DNA of 64,000 nucleotides from Trebouxia sp. TZW2008 (lineage: Eukaryota > Chlorophyta > Trebouxiophyceae > Trebouxiales > Trebouxiaceae). Both the position numbers and the translations under genes were made by a program. Shown piece by piece: positions 45,583 to 56,689 of the stretch; position 1 is the stretch's first letter; every line of letters starts with the position of its first letter. The notes under the pieces were generated by a model. The model was not told the DNA's origin. It worked only from the letters and a program-made list of their open reading frames with translations, and did not search any database. The DNA is taken from positions 31,061-95,060 of the forward strand of contig BDIU01000511.1 of the NCBI GenBank assembly GCA_002118135.1, given 5' to 3'.

Positions 45583-48500
45583 ATGAGCGCGGCATCCCGA
45601 TCATTTGAGCCGACAGTGCAGTGGGACGAATCCGTGCTGCCGTACTTCACAGCTGTCTTCGGTCACGAAGGTCTTGCGCGCTTGTCTCGTGTGCTCTGCC
45701 GGCCGCCGCTGAGAAACAGCTTCAGAGTCAACCTTAACAGGGCTTCTCGTGAGGTGCTGTGCGAGGAAGACTCCCTTGTGTAAATTGCTCAGAGTATCAA
45801 GCGAAAGCAAGGCATGACTCGACAAGCAATACTACTGCAGGAGGTGGTGAAGGCGCTCGCTGGACAGGATGAAAACGAATTTAGTGAGAAGTCAGCCTGG
45901 TCAAATCATGCGGAGCTTCCTGACGTCCTAATTCATCAAGGAACAGGGCCGCATGCTGTAGACTATGAAGACACACAAGGCATGTCTGCCTGATTATTTG
46001 TCTGCACGGGGTCCGGTGCGTGTCAATTTGCGAAATGTTGTCAAGTTGCGAAACCATTGACAGCATGTCAGTGCAGAAGCAACATTCAAGTCATGCACAA
46101 AAGCACTTCCTGACTTCTGGCATGCGGCACGTTGTGCTCATGTGAGGTTGAAAACCATGCAGGAAAGGAAGTCATCATCAGCAGAAGGGCAGCAGAGGCT
46201 GTTCTGCGTGGGGCTGATGTCTTTGTACCAGGTCAGCTTTCTTCGAGATGCTTGCTGAGCATCTACTGCAGGAAGAGTTGCTTGGCATGAGTGATAATGC
46301 ACGAGGCATCTGCAGGTCTTGCCTTCAATGCTGTGCGGCATTTCTGCATGCTCTGCAGCCCTGCGCTCATACAGTCTTGATGTTGTTACAAGCACCAGGG
46401 CCTGGTGCCTTGATGCCTGTATTTTGTACTAAGCGCATGCATGCAGCTCAGTCATTTGTCGACTGGCCCCAATGACATCTGCAAATGAATGAAAGGACAA
46501 GTGAAGCAAGGTATGTCCTTCATTGGAGCTCACTCCAATGACTCAAGGGAGGAGTGTAGTGACTCCAAGGAACTTGCAGAGACATGATGATGATGACAAA
46601 ACAATGAAGAAAGGCAGGAGGGAATGAATGCAGGGGTTATGGCCTGCAGCCTGGGCATGCGTGAGGGTGACCTTGTGGCAGTCTCCATTGCCATGGAGGT
46701 GCCAGGCTCTGCTGGCTACATCACCAGAGGCAGCATCATTGATGTCAGCTGTCTACTGAATGCCAAACTGGATGGATCGATGGTTGAGTGCAGGAGTCAT
46801 GGCTTGCAGCCTTGACATGCATGAGGGTGACCTGGTGGCAGTGTCCATTGCCATGGAGCTGCCAGGCTCTGCTGGCTACATCACCAGAGGCAGCATCATT
46901 GATGCTGCTCTGCCAGCTGCCAGCAGCCTGTATGTAGGTATGACACAGCATACAGAGTGCGCTCTACATACAGCACGCAACTGCACTCCTAGTTCTGAGC
47001 ATGGCGTGATTTCTAGGCCACGCTTATTCAACTTTTGACTGTTCTAGAGTAGCTTCAAAATTGCACTAATGAGTTTCATTGACAAATCTTTGCATGTAGC
47101 GCCCTTGACAACGAACATGCAGTCTGTCGCTGTGTATTGAAGCCTTGAATGCTGCAGAATTTTTGTAATTTTTGCAAGTAGAACACCCTTTGTTCAGTAA
47201 ACTGCAATATTTATTAACATTGCTTGTGCCCCAGCTTTGTTGCAGCATATTTCATAATATGTGTGCCATGCATTCTTGTGATCGGGCAACTAGAACCGGC
47301 ATCTCAGTGGAACTTGCAAGCTTTGCTGCATGTAAATGTGGGCTCGTGTCTTGAATTAACTTGTGTCATTGCTGGTCATCATCCAGCGATTTGACCACAA
47401 ATGTATCTAAATGCACTTCGCCTCAAACTTGCTTCTGCACCATTGTCTCATGCTCTGCTTTCGTCTCTATGTGCGTCAAAAGCCGTCACATGTTCTCAGA
47501 TCAACCTGTTGAAGCTCTGCTGCCCAAGCACCAAAACAATCTATATGTACTTGACCACCCTCAGTCATCAGCAAATGCTGATTTTCTACAGGCAAGGGCA
47601 TTGCACAGCTTACCAGGCAGGACATGTTCAAGGCGCAGAGCGAAATTGGCATGAAGTTGACAGCCATAGTACACAATCTGTAGCCTTGTCACAGGTTACT
47701 GCCATGCTAAGGCATATTCCATGCATCCAATCATGATAAAGCACCAGTTGTTGCCCAATGTCAACCAGTGCCGTTTTGCTCCAGGCAAAGGCATTGCACA
47801 GCTCCCCAGGCAGGACATGTTTAAGGCGCAGAGCGGCATTGGTGTCAAGCTAGAATAAACAAACTGCAGCCTTGCCATGGCTTACTGCCTGGCCAAGGCA
47901 AATCTGACACACTGAGTTATACACAAGCATCACCCACCTCACATCAACTCAATTTCAACCAGTGTCAGTCAACGTGTGCTCACAGGCAAAGGCATTGTAC
48001 AGCGTTCCAGGCGGGACATGTTGGAGGCGCAGTGTGGCATTGGTGTCAAAATGACAGCCAGAGCGCGCAATCTGCAACCTTGCCATGGCTCACTGCCAGG
48101 CTAAGGCATGTTCACTACGCTCAACTGTAAGCAAGCATCAATCACCCTTCACTCAATGTCAACCAGTGTCCTTTCCTTACAGGCAAAGGCATTGCACAGC
48201 TTTCCAGGCAGTACATGTTCAAGGCGCAGAGCGGCATTGGCGTGAAGATGACGGCCAGAGTGTACGACCTACAGCCTTGCCATGGGTTACTGCCTGGGCA
48301 AGGCATGCTGCAGAATCTGCCAAGCGCTGTTGTGGCCCATGTGCTGGCTCCTCCGCCTGGGTCCCGTGTCCTGGACATGTGTGCTTCTCCTGGAGGTACA
48401 TTGTGAACTATTGTGTTCTCTTCCCCTCTCTATGTCTTACTCTGACTCACGTCCCTTAGGCCAAGGCATGCTGCAGAATCTGCCTAGCGCTGTGGGGCAC

Positions 48501-51500
48501 ATGTGCTGGCTCCTTCGCCTGGGTCATGTGTCTAGGACATATGTGCTTCTCCTGGAGGTACGTTCTGAACTACTTTTTCCTTCCCCTCTCTATGTATCAC
48601 TCTGACTCGTGATCCTGAGGGCAAGGCATGCTGCACTATCTGCTTAGCGCTGTCATGGCACATGTGCTGGCTTCCCCGACAGGGGCATCAGTCCTGAACA
48701 TGCGTGCTTCATCCGGAGGTAAGTTCTATGGCATTTGTGGTCTTTCAGAGTTTGGTTGCATTTACCTGTTGAAGAAGCTGGCTCAGTCAGTGCTTGTTGT
48801 TGAGCGTTCATCAAGCGGGCCAACACTTGCAATGGCTCACGACTGGTCATGTAGCGCATGAGTAGCTTGAGGTCTTGCAAGCCTCGTTTCAAAATGCCTC
48901 AAGGGGCTTGAAGGTCAGACTGGCTCTTGCGTCCTAGACAGGTGTGCTTCTCCTTTGAGAACAGTAATCTCTTGAAATCACGCATGCGACAAAGTCTCAT
49001 TTTCATGGTGAGGACGCATCAGAAACGTGACATAAGGGCATTTGCACGCGAAGGCAGGCAGATCTGAACCAACTTCTGCACATCATCAGAAATAGTGCCT
49101 CTGAGTAAGACAGCTTATTTTGATACTCAGTTGAGTCGTTTCAAGGAGCACATGATGTACAGGCTGCAGAGTCTGCACAGCAACTTGCAACTTGCTCACA
49201 CCCAAATGCTGCATATCAAAAGTCTGTGCTCTGCGTGGGCTATGAACAGATACTATATTGTCTGTTTCTAAGACAGCACTTCGCGACAGCTACCCTGAAC
49301 TCTAGCATTAACTAACATCCTCTGTCTTGAGGGCCAGAAACTATCTGTCAGGCGCTGTGCAGGCAAGAGCACCCATTTAGCCCAGTTGATGAATGATCAG
49401 GGCCAAGTGATAGCCTTGGACCGCACCCATGCTAAGGCTCAGCAAATCAGGTAGGACACATACTTGCAACAGGCCGTTTGAGACTCATAGGTCACTTATT
49501 GCATGACCCTTTTGTGCCTTGTGGCAAAGTTTCAGTGTTGTTTTGCTATTCTGCTTGGGCAAGGACAGCTACCCAACAAGTGCAAGCTTTCCCAAATTTG
49601 GACCTTGTGTTGTCATGCTTTTGCTTTTGCTCACCAAAGTCAAATGGCTACCAGCACAAAACTCCAGCGATGCTCCAGTGACAGGGCAGTTGGCATTGTT
49701 GTGCTTGCTATGCTAACTTACCGCCACAAAGCAGCCTCTGCGTTGAGCTCTTGCGAAGTATGATGATGTGCCATGTACTGAGTCCAACAGCTGCTGATTT
49801 GCAGGAACCTAGCTGCTGAGCTGGGCTTGAGCTGCATACAGGCTTTCAAGCTGGATGCCACAACAGCCCTACAGCAACAGACCACACCAGAAGCAGCAGT
49901 TGCAAATGTGGAGAACACTGTGTCAGATGCAGCACAGGATGCTACAACAGCACTGCAGCGACAGGATACACCACAAGCAGCAGTTGCGCGTGTGGACGAC
50001 GTTGTGTCAGACGAATCACAGGATGCCACAGGAGCCCTACAGCAACAGGATACTGCAGCACAAGCAGCAGTTGCGCATTTGGACAGCACTACGTTAGACG
50101 TGCCACAGTCACAGATCAATCAGAAGAGCAAGCTGAGACAAGAGAGAAAAGCTAAGGTTTGAAGATGACGACCATATACATTTTGGCTGTTCCTGGCTGC
50201 CTGCAGTGGCAAGTAAAAAGGCGTCTTATCCAGCAGTGAAGTTGTTGCTATCGTGGTGACTACTGGAGTCATTGCTTGGCGTTCAATGCATGCTTGATTG
50301 CTGATCTCCGCGCCTGACTCAAATGGTTGAGGTTTGCCCAAGATCCAAATGGTTGGAGGAAGCTGATTGCTCCTATACGCACCCAGCTTGGCCTCTTGAG
50401 CCTACGTAGTTGGATCTTGAAACCACGAATGAATGAATGATGGAGTGCATGCATGAATGGATGATTGAATGCATGAATGAATAAATGGATGCATGCATGC
50501 TTGATGCTGTAGGTGAGGGCAATGCATGGACAAGCCCCTCTACAGCAGACTGACCCATTGTCCCATCCTATTTGCAAGGTATGTTGCATGCTGCACACAA
50601 AAATCTGCTACTGTGTATTCATTTTGGCAGTACAGTTCTTGTGCTGTGCACATTGACGTGGTCACAGTGCATAGTCATCTTCTTCTTTTGGATTGCCTCA
50701 CAATCTATCTCTTTTTGCGTGCACACTCTTGCACAGAAGATTGTCTGAGCATGAACAGCCTGCCAGTGCTGCAGATACAGTACTTCAAATCAGGGCAGCA
50801 CTCCAGCACAAATGCAAAAGAGAGCATGGTTTGCCGGCACTTGATTGATTGATTGATTGAACTGACACCCGTGCTCACGCGAACGCAAGGCAGGTAACAG
50901 GTATGCCTCACCCTGTTCCTGTAGGCCATACATACTTGGGAAACATGCTGTGCAGGGCTTCCCTCCTGAGAGCTTTGAGTACATCCTGTTGGATGCGCCG
51001 TGCTCGGCCCTCGGTTTGCGGCCACGCCTCACTCACCACATCACCCTGTCAGAGCTCACACAGGTGTTACCCCCTTTCCGCCACTCCCCTTCCCCCGCCC
51101 CCTTCCCCCCCCCCGCCCATGTTTTGCTCCACCCCACTTGCGTAGAAGGCATTTGCAAAGGGAACACAAGTTAGCTGCCTTGTGAGCAGCTAGCCTAAGT
51201 ATCTATGCCAAGCAGCCAGAAAGTTCCTACTCTCACTGCTTGAGCTGTCGCTCGTAGAACTCAGCGTCTTTTCTGCATCATTCACAAAAAAGATCCGCAA
51301 CAAAAGTCTGCCGGATCCTAGCAGCTCACCCTCCTATCAACCTGAAGCTGTGTCAGCACAGATGCTGCAGCTTCAGCGACACCAGCAGCGACAGATGCTA
51401 TCACATGCTGTAGCCGATGGCAGCAATCCTGTTCATATGCATCGGCTTTGGCATTGCTTCACGCCTTTGGACACTCTTCTGCCCAAGATATGAAAGCTGT

Positions 51501-52177
51501 GTCTTGTTGCTGCAGACCGCCAGATATCAGAGGAAGCTCTTGCAGGTTGCAGTGCGGCTACTCAAGCCTGGTGGTTCCCTGGTGTTTTCCACTTGTACCA
51601 TCAACCCAGGTGACAACTACTTTGCGTGTGCCAAACACACTTCACCTGTGTGTTCAACCCAAACACCTCAACCCGTGTATGAATTACATACATTTGCGTT
51701 GTGGCATCATTCCAAATGAATGTGTCCAGTGTATCCAACCTGTGCCATCAACCCAGGTACACAAGCAGCATATGTGTTGACTGCGACCAACTTGCACAGT
51801 CAATCCAGACAACACAATCTGCACATGCATGAGACATAATCAAATTGCAACTTGCGGCACTTTTGACAGGTGTCCCTGTTTCTGCACACTTATACCAACT
51901 GCTCAATTTTGATGAAGCACCCACATCTGGTTTGTGATTGGCAGGAGAGAACGAAGGAAATGTGCAATACGTGCTCAAGACGTTCAGCAGCATGAGGCTT
52001 GTCTCACAGCAGCCACACATTGCTGGATCTGGTTTGACAGGCGCCTACAAGCATGACAATGGCTTTGCAGAATTATGGCTGACTCCTGAGCAGGCAGGCT
52101 TGGTGCAGCGTTTTGACCCTTGCAGTCAAGAAGAAACTATTGGCTTCTTCATTGCCAAATTCAAGAAAGCAGCTTGA
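45583..52177 (+). CDS. NSUN6: NSUN6-type RNA m5C methyltransferase
   Basis: Ten exons in phase: 45583-45753, 45841-45979, 46163-46231, 46794-46937, 48183-48395, 49363-49450, 49805-50156, 50956-51063, 51516-51609, 51945-52177, about 536 residues. NSUN6 methylates cytosine near the 3' end of specific tRNAs (and some mRNAs) using SAM. A PUA domain is seen as EAVLRGADVFVPGV and GDLVAVSIAMELPGSA. The catalytic domain has PGSRVLDMCASPGGKS (SAM motif I), GQVIALDRTHAKAQQI, DAPCSALG (motif IV Cys) and LVFSTCTINPG (motif VI Cys). The end is ETIGFFIAKFKKA. Intron 2 has a GC donor at 45980. Exon 7 carries a repetitive insertion after FKLDATTAL. The start was taken at the ATG giving MSAASRSFEP. Confidence 0.93.
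46634..46937 (+). repeat. Tandem duplication of NSUN6 exon 4
   Basis: Copy A (46634-46743) and copy B (46794-46937) start 160 bases apart. They share GVMACSL, EGDLVAVSIAME and PGSAGYITRGSIID almost unchanged. Both have a TGCAG acceptor in phase 1. Only copy B continues through AALPAASSLYV to a phase-1 donor. Copy A ends at GAT/GTCAGC in phase 0 and would break the frame, so B is modelled as the exon. High identity indicates a recent event. Confidence 0.85.
47592..48395 (+). repeat. Four tandem copies of NSUN6 exon 5
   Basis: Exon starts at 47592, 47785, 47986 and 48183 (spacing 193, 201, 197) each follow a CAG acceptor and read GKGIAQLTRQDMFKAQ or a close variant. Copy 1 stops after HNL (TAG), copy 2 after VKLE (TAA), copy 3 after SLPG (TAA). 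Only copy 4 runs on through QNLPSAVVAHVLAPPPGSRV and the SAM motif to its donor. The intervening introns are duplicated with the exons. Confidence 0.92.
48460..48725 (+). repeat. Two extra copies of the 3' half of NSUN6 exon 5
   Basis: Starting at about 48463 and 48620, the block GGCAAGGCATGCTGCA or close variant is followed by diverged versions of the exon end and a GGAG/GTAC or GGAG/GTAA donor (near 48555 and 48720). The first has an indel that changes the frame (HMCWLLRLGHVS). The second changes the SAM-motif region to VLNMRASSGG. A last scrap lies near 48905-48955. Confidence 0.8.
49850..50105 (+). repeat. In-frame 84-bp coding repeat inside NSUN6
   Basis: Three tandem units of about 28 residues begin DATTALQQQTTPEAAV, DATTALQRQDTPQAAV and DATGALQQQDTAAQAAV. 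Each ends in an acidic V-D-x-x-x-SD-type stretch. They sit between the Rossmann-fold strand FKLDA and the FPPESFEYILLDAPC strand, where animal NSUN6 has a short loop. The insertion is Gln/Ala/Thr-rich and probably disordered or helical, projecting from the catalytic domain. Confidence 0.85.
51066..51119 (+). repeat. C-rich polypyrimidine tract after the NSUN6 exon 8 donor
   Basis: About 50 bases of almost pure C/T, including an 11-base C run, follow the donor at 51064. It resembles the longer tract in the beta-helix gene. Confidence 0.75.
51735..51765 (+). repeat. Echo of the end of NSUN6 exon 9
   Basis: CCTGTGCCATCAACCCAG/GTAC near 51745-51765 repeats the exon end TTGTACCATCAACCCAG/GTGAC at 51593-51613. 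A diverged third copy (GTGTTCAACCCAAACACC) lies near 51650. The splice-donor context is kept in the first of these. Confidence 0.65.
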
Positions 52178-52184
52178 ATGGAAT

Positions 52185-52385
52185 GCTCACAAACATGCAG
52201 CAGCATGTGGCTTGTCTTGCCGCAGCCATACATTGCTGGACCTGGCCTGACAGGCGCCGACATGCATGACAATAGTTTAGCACAAGAATGGACTCCTGAG
52301 CAGGCAGGCTTAGTGCAGCGCTTGAATCCTTGCAGTCAGGAAGACTCAATTGGCTTCTTCATTGCCATTCATCAACTTGAAAGCA
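52185..52385 (+). pseudogene. Duplicate of the NSUN6 last exon past the stop
   Basis: Right after the NSUN6 stop, about 190 bases repeat the last exon. It reads PYIAGPGLTGADMHDN, then WTPEQAGLVQRLNPCSQED and SIGFFIAI, against PHIAGSGLTGAYKHDN and RFDPCSQEETIGFFIA in the gene. It has no acceptor and lies in the 3' flank, so it is probably untranslated. It shows that the duplication process is not confined to introns. Confidence 0.85.
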
Positions 52386-52998
52386 GCATGAAAGACTGGA
52401 AAATTTAATATCACTTTGAGCAGGCCGTTTGCTGTATAAGATGGCTGGCATCTGCAATTATTGCTTAGGCATGTTGCACTGTACATACATGAGACGGCAT
52501 TTCGTACTGACGAAGCTAAATCTGTCGCACACAGTTTGGTCATGCCCTTTTCACACTGAGCTCTCTCATTCCAATAGGCATGACAGAGGACACTACTAAT
52601 TTGCACTCAATAGACAAATTCACATTGGTGATTCAACATATATAGCATAATTTGTACACGCAATGACTACAACAGACTACATACAGATCTCACTGAGTCA
52701 TAAGCCTGTCTTGGAAAGCCCTGAGATGCAGCAAAACAAGAACAGAATACGACCTGATGGCACACTGGTGCTGTTTATTGCTGCTGATGGTACAAAGCCA
52801 GATGTCTGCCTGTCTGTTGTCGAGAATTGGAGAAAAGAATGTGCTTTGACACTCAACCACTCTCTAAGACTGAAGCTCGCGAGATCACACACAAGGCTCA
52901 TGTCCCAGAAAATTCCCAGAAAGTGCAAGACTGGACAGCAGCGTGTAGGGCACATGCTGCTTCCCAACTGCATGTTCCTAGTGCAAACCAATCCTGTG

Positions 52999-54328
52999 TC
53001 ATAGCTTTGATCTGTACCCAGTGTTGAACCCAAGCAAGTGAGCCTGTCTCTCCTTCATGCGCTTGAACTCTGCCACCACAAATGGCAGAACCTCATCAGG
53101 ATAGGTCAGCGCTGACCACTCATTGGTCTCACCAGCCTCCCATCTGCATCCATGTATGCAGAGGCTGAATCGTGTTATTCCCCAGTGAGGCATTTTGGCA
53201 GTAAGCGTGCTTTCAAGCATGCTTAAGAAGCACGCTGTATGTATATGCAAACGCTGCTATGCGTGGCTGGCTGTAGGGAAGAGTAGATGTTTCCTTGGCT
53301 AAGGAATGCTAGCAGGTGCAATATGCGACTTGCCAGGAGAATGGCTACTCGAGTACCATCACTGACCTTGACAAAGTCGGTCTTCACAGCGCAAGATAAG
53401 CTGTGGTGACCACAAGACAAGTTCTAGTCAGCTTGGAGTCATCGCTGCGGACACTGACACAAATGCTGTTACCTTGACATCATGACGCGTACAGTCTTCA
53501 CATAAGCCACGAGCTTCAGCAGAAGGGGGTCCACTGACGATGCCTCAATCAGGTCAATGTGGTTGACAATGGCGTTTGCTGCCTTGTCATTCAGCGGCTG
53601 CAGCACTTCTTTCATCCACTGCCTGGCAAACATATCTATGGTGAGTTTTCTACATCTAATGACTCAGTGTAAGGGCATTCTTGATGTGAGGAGCATGCAA
53701 GTGGGAACCAATAACTGCATTCCAAATGCAATGGTACTCCTGAGTACAAGGACAATTCAACGCAAGGACTTTTGGGACCAGTGCAGTCGTGACCAAGACC
53801 AATTAGAGTACCAATGACCAGAACATGGCTTGATGCCAAAGACATTTGCATGCAAAAAGCCACTGAATGGGCTCATGTTGTGTTTGTGCATATACAAGGT
53901 CATTACGTGTCCCTCACACGTCACAAAAGATTTTCTACATGAGCTGTTAGTGTGTTTGTGCATATGCTACACCACTGCCCTTTCCCACACACAATCTATG
54001 AGAAAGATCGCCAATAGGGGCACTGTTCTGATTTGTGCATGAACTACCTGTAGGCTTGAGCTTCAGAGCTGTTGGAGTTGTCCCGCATCGCCTTGACAAA
54101 GCCAGCTTTTGTGCCGTCAGGGCTGTGCTGCCCAATCATGGCATCAAAAGCAGACTTTGACGCAGTCACACAAGAAAGCAAAGGCCCATACAGGTCCTTC
54201 ACTTGCTCGTTGACTCTGTCAATCTGCGCTTCGCGTTCCTTCCCCACTTTGCTGTTGTAGTATGTGAACAAGTAACCTGTGATGCTGCAGGAAGTTGAAC
54301 GAATGCATTATATGCAGGACAACGCAGA

Positions 54329-54371
<43 letters not shown>

Positions 54372-54481
54372 CATACACAACAGCGCAAGATGAACGCCTA
54401 AATGGACTCGCCTGCTCCTGCAAGCAACAGTGGACTCAGCTTCTTCATTGCATTCAAAGCCTCCATGATGTCATTCTTCAT
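52999..54481 (-). CDS. Conserved small membrane protein (function unknown)
   Basis: Four minus-strand exons in phase: 54481-54412, 54276-54048, 53622-53473, 53143-52999, about 197 residues. The start is MKNDIMEALNAMKKLSPLL, then LLAGAGYLFTYYNSKVGKER, which looks like a hydrophobic membrane segment with a charged C-terminal side. A long helical domain follows (RVNEQVKDLYGPLLSCVTAS, QWMKEVLQPLNDKAANAIV). It ends with YPDEVLPFVVAEFKRMKERQ and LLGFNTGYRSKL. I have a memory of similar proteins in algae and other microbes but cannot name a function. Intron 1 uses a GC donor (GCAG/GCGAGT), which is needed to keep the frame. It is convergent with NSUN6. Confidence 0.7.
54329..54370. repeat. (CAG)n microsatellite in an intron
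   Basis: About 14 uninterrupted CAG units lie in intron 1 of the membrane-protein gene. Similar runs lie at 37940-37991 (an intron of the DnaJ-Trx gene) and 38379-38396 (coding, Ser run). Confidence 0.9.
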
Positions 54482-54532
54482 CTAGCACCCAAGCACCTGC
54501 AAGCACAACAGACTCGATGGGATGCTGGTTAG

Positions 54533-54783
54533 TTACTGAACAGTCGCAATGCGCCGAAGTATATCCTGTACTTGCGGGTTCAGTGTGCCAGCTTGAGCAT
54601 ACAAGTCGTGTCCTTCAGGCAATGAATTCCGGCGCGGCAAGAAGCGTCCCGGAAAAGCGTCTGAAACCAACAGATCGCTGGCGCTGACGCGCAAAGAGGA
54701 AACGATGCGCTTGTACACTGCCTTCTGCACGCAGCAAGCAGCGGTAACGCCTGCCTGCAGTAACAAATCACGGGACAAGTTCA
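54533..54783 (-). CDS. Small ORF or 5' exon upstream of the membrane-protein gene
   Basis: A minus-strand frame from the ATG at 54783 reads MNLSRDLLLQAGVTAACCVQ, then KRIVSSLRVSASDLLVSDAF and LNPQVQDILRRIATVQ, ending 52 bases before the next ATG. It is codon-like with no internal break. It could be a short gene of its own, or an upstream exon of the membrane-protein gene (donor CA/GTAACT), but no acceptor fits that in phase. I do not recognise it. Confidence 0.35.
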
Positions 54784-55218
54784 TGGAACAAAGATTGTGT
54801 TGTGCTTGCAGCCTACACACAGCTAAAGATGAACATCATTTCTTCAAGAAATTTTCTTGTTTGATTGCCCAGCTTACTCTCTGATTCGTTCCAAGTTCAA
54901 CGATTCTTTTTGGGGTCCTGTTCCTTCTGTGGCATCTTTTCTCAATATGCATGACCATCAAATGGTTGTAAAGTTTATGAAAGAGCGTTTCGAACATAGG
55001 AACTTTTTGTTAAGTATCTGACTACATGTCAGAATTTTGTCTTTCATAGTTAGTACTGCATGGAACATTTAGGTTTGCATTTATGCAGTTGGTCGATTGC
55101 CTACTGGCCCCAACGACCTTAAAATTGAATGAATGAATGAATGACTACAGAGAGGTGAGAGAAGTTCTACGTCCCTCCGAGGGACTCCCTCGGGCTATGA
55201 GAACGGCCAAGGGCTATC

Positions 55219-55611
55219 TTGGTGGAGCTGCAGTCAGTTGCTGCCAAGCATTGTGCCTACAAAGCATCCAGCCACCTCAGGGCAAAGGGCATCAGGATGG
55301 ATGATGATCTGACTCCTGGACAGATGCGGCAGCGCAGGGGTCTGTCTGCAGACTTCCTATTGCTTAAGACAAGGGGCTACAAGCCCTTTTCAAGGGCTGC
55401 TGTCCTGAAGTACAAAGATGGTCCTGTGATTAGGACTTGCGCTCGGGGTGAAGCCNNGCCCATCCGCAAATCAGTGGCTGTAGACCCCACGATGGTACTT
55501 CAGCAGGCTGGGGTTACCATTTTGCCAGAGGCCCCAAGCAACGTTGCTGCCTCAACTGTAGATGCTGCTGGGTCTACTTCAATGGCTGTTGATTTCAATG
55601 CTAACGCTTGA
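55219..55611 (+). mobile_element. Retrotransposon (LINE ORF1-like) fragment with two N bases
   Basis: An open frame reads AAKHCAYKASSHLRAKGIRM, then DDDLTPGQMRQRRGLSADFL and RGYKPFSRAAVLKYKDG, to a stop at 55611. The acidic DDxLTPxQ block followed by a KPF/KxKDG strand resembles the C-terminal part of LINE-type ORF1 proteins as I remember them from algae. Bases 55456-55457 are N, so one codon is unknown and a frame error there cannot be excluded. No reverse transcriptase is nearby. Confidence 0.4.
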
Positions 55612-56689
55612 GGTTGCTTTCCGGTTATTTCTTTACAACACAATTTTTTTTTGCTTATCGTGTTTTGTTTTTGTTGTCGCTCATGACTTACAATGATACA
55701 ATCACACAACTCAGTTGATTGAATTAGAGTTTGCCACTTGTGGCACATGCGATTAGACTTGTTGTCTAGCTGAAGCATGTAAAAACCTGCCTCTGGAGGG
55801 TCTCTGGATGTACGGTTTGGGACTGTACTACGCCGTAACGAATCTGAGTCGATGCGGTGTTGCGGCGGCCGCGGAAGACGAACGAGCGTATAGGTCTTCG
55901 GAAGCATCACTGATGAGTCACATAGACTCAAGAGCAATCTTGCCAGCAGTAGTAGCAGCATGAAAAGCAGCAGTGCAAGACTAGCTTTCGCCCAGCACCT
56001 TTGGACCCAGTATATGCTGACATCGGAGAGCTCTCCTGTGACCTGTTGCAGTGTGAGGTGCCGCAGCCACTCGCAGACAGACAACAACATGCAGACAGAT
56101 TGATCCATATTGCAGAAATGACCGCTTTCGGCAATGAAGGATTTCAGTAATCCAGTACTGAACTGGGTTAACACCTGTGTAACACTTGGCTAGGGCTATG
56201 ACTGTTCACAAGTTGACTTTAGGGAATTAGTCTGGCCAAAGCACTCATAGATGTTAATTCCTCCATCTTTGATCATGGCCCGGCACATGTGTACTGGAGA
56301 GTCTCAAGTCTTTGCAAGGCGTCATGCTAGTGCATTCGAAGGACATAAGACAATTTTTCAGAGCGAGTACAACAGGATGCGAGACCTGCCCATCGTGTGA
56401 GCAGCTGTTATTTGTTTTTGCTGAGTATTTTGCAGGGCAAAATGATTTGCCCGAGCGAAAGCATGCTTGCAGCCCTTTTGTGGGCCCGAAGGGCCGATAC
56501 TTGTTCAGGAACATGACAATTTGTATCACTTATAACACATGTACTGCTGTTCGGGTCTATGCCACCCGTCCCGCAGTCCCCCGTTGTCGCTGCGTGGTCA
56601 CCATGGGCGACAAGGCTTTGCAAGTCCGTTGCTGACTAGGTGTCAGCAATGCAATCCAAAGCTAGTCTCGTTACATAGTGTAAGGTGCT
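55612..56689. other. Gene-free interval
   Basis: No supported exon lies here. The minus-strand open frame of 55500-56174 is partly antisense to the retroelement fragment and has no recognisable domain. Confidence 0.5.

Noticed and set aside
53340..53410. Extra exon of the membrane-protein gene (CAVKTDFVK)
   Set aside because: It has an acceptor and a GTCAGT donor but its phases do not fit between the 53473 donor and the 53143 acceptor. It may be an echo or a minor isoform.
55500..56174. Minus-strand ORF of 224 residues
   Set aside because: It starts antisense to the retroelement fragment, has Leu/Ser-rich low-complexity stretches and no splice or family evidence.
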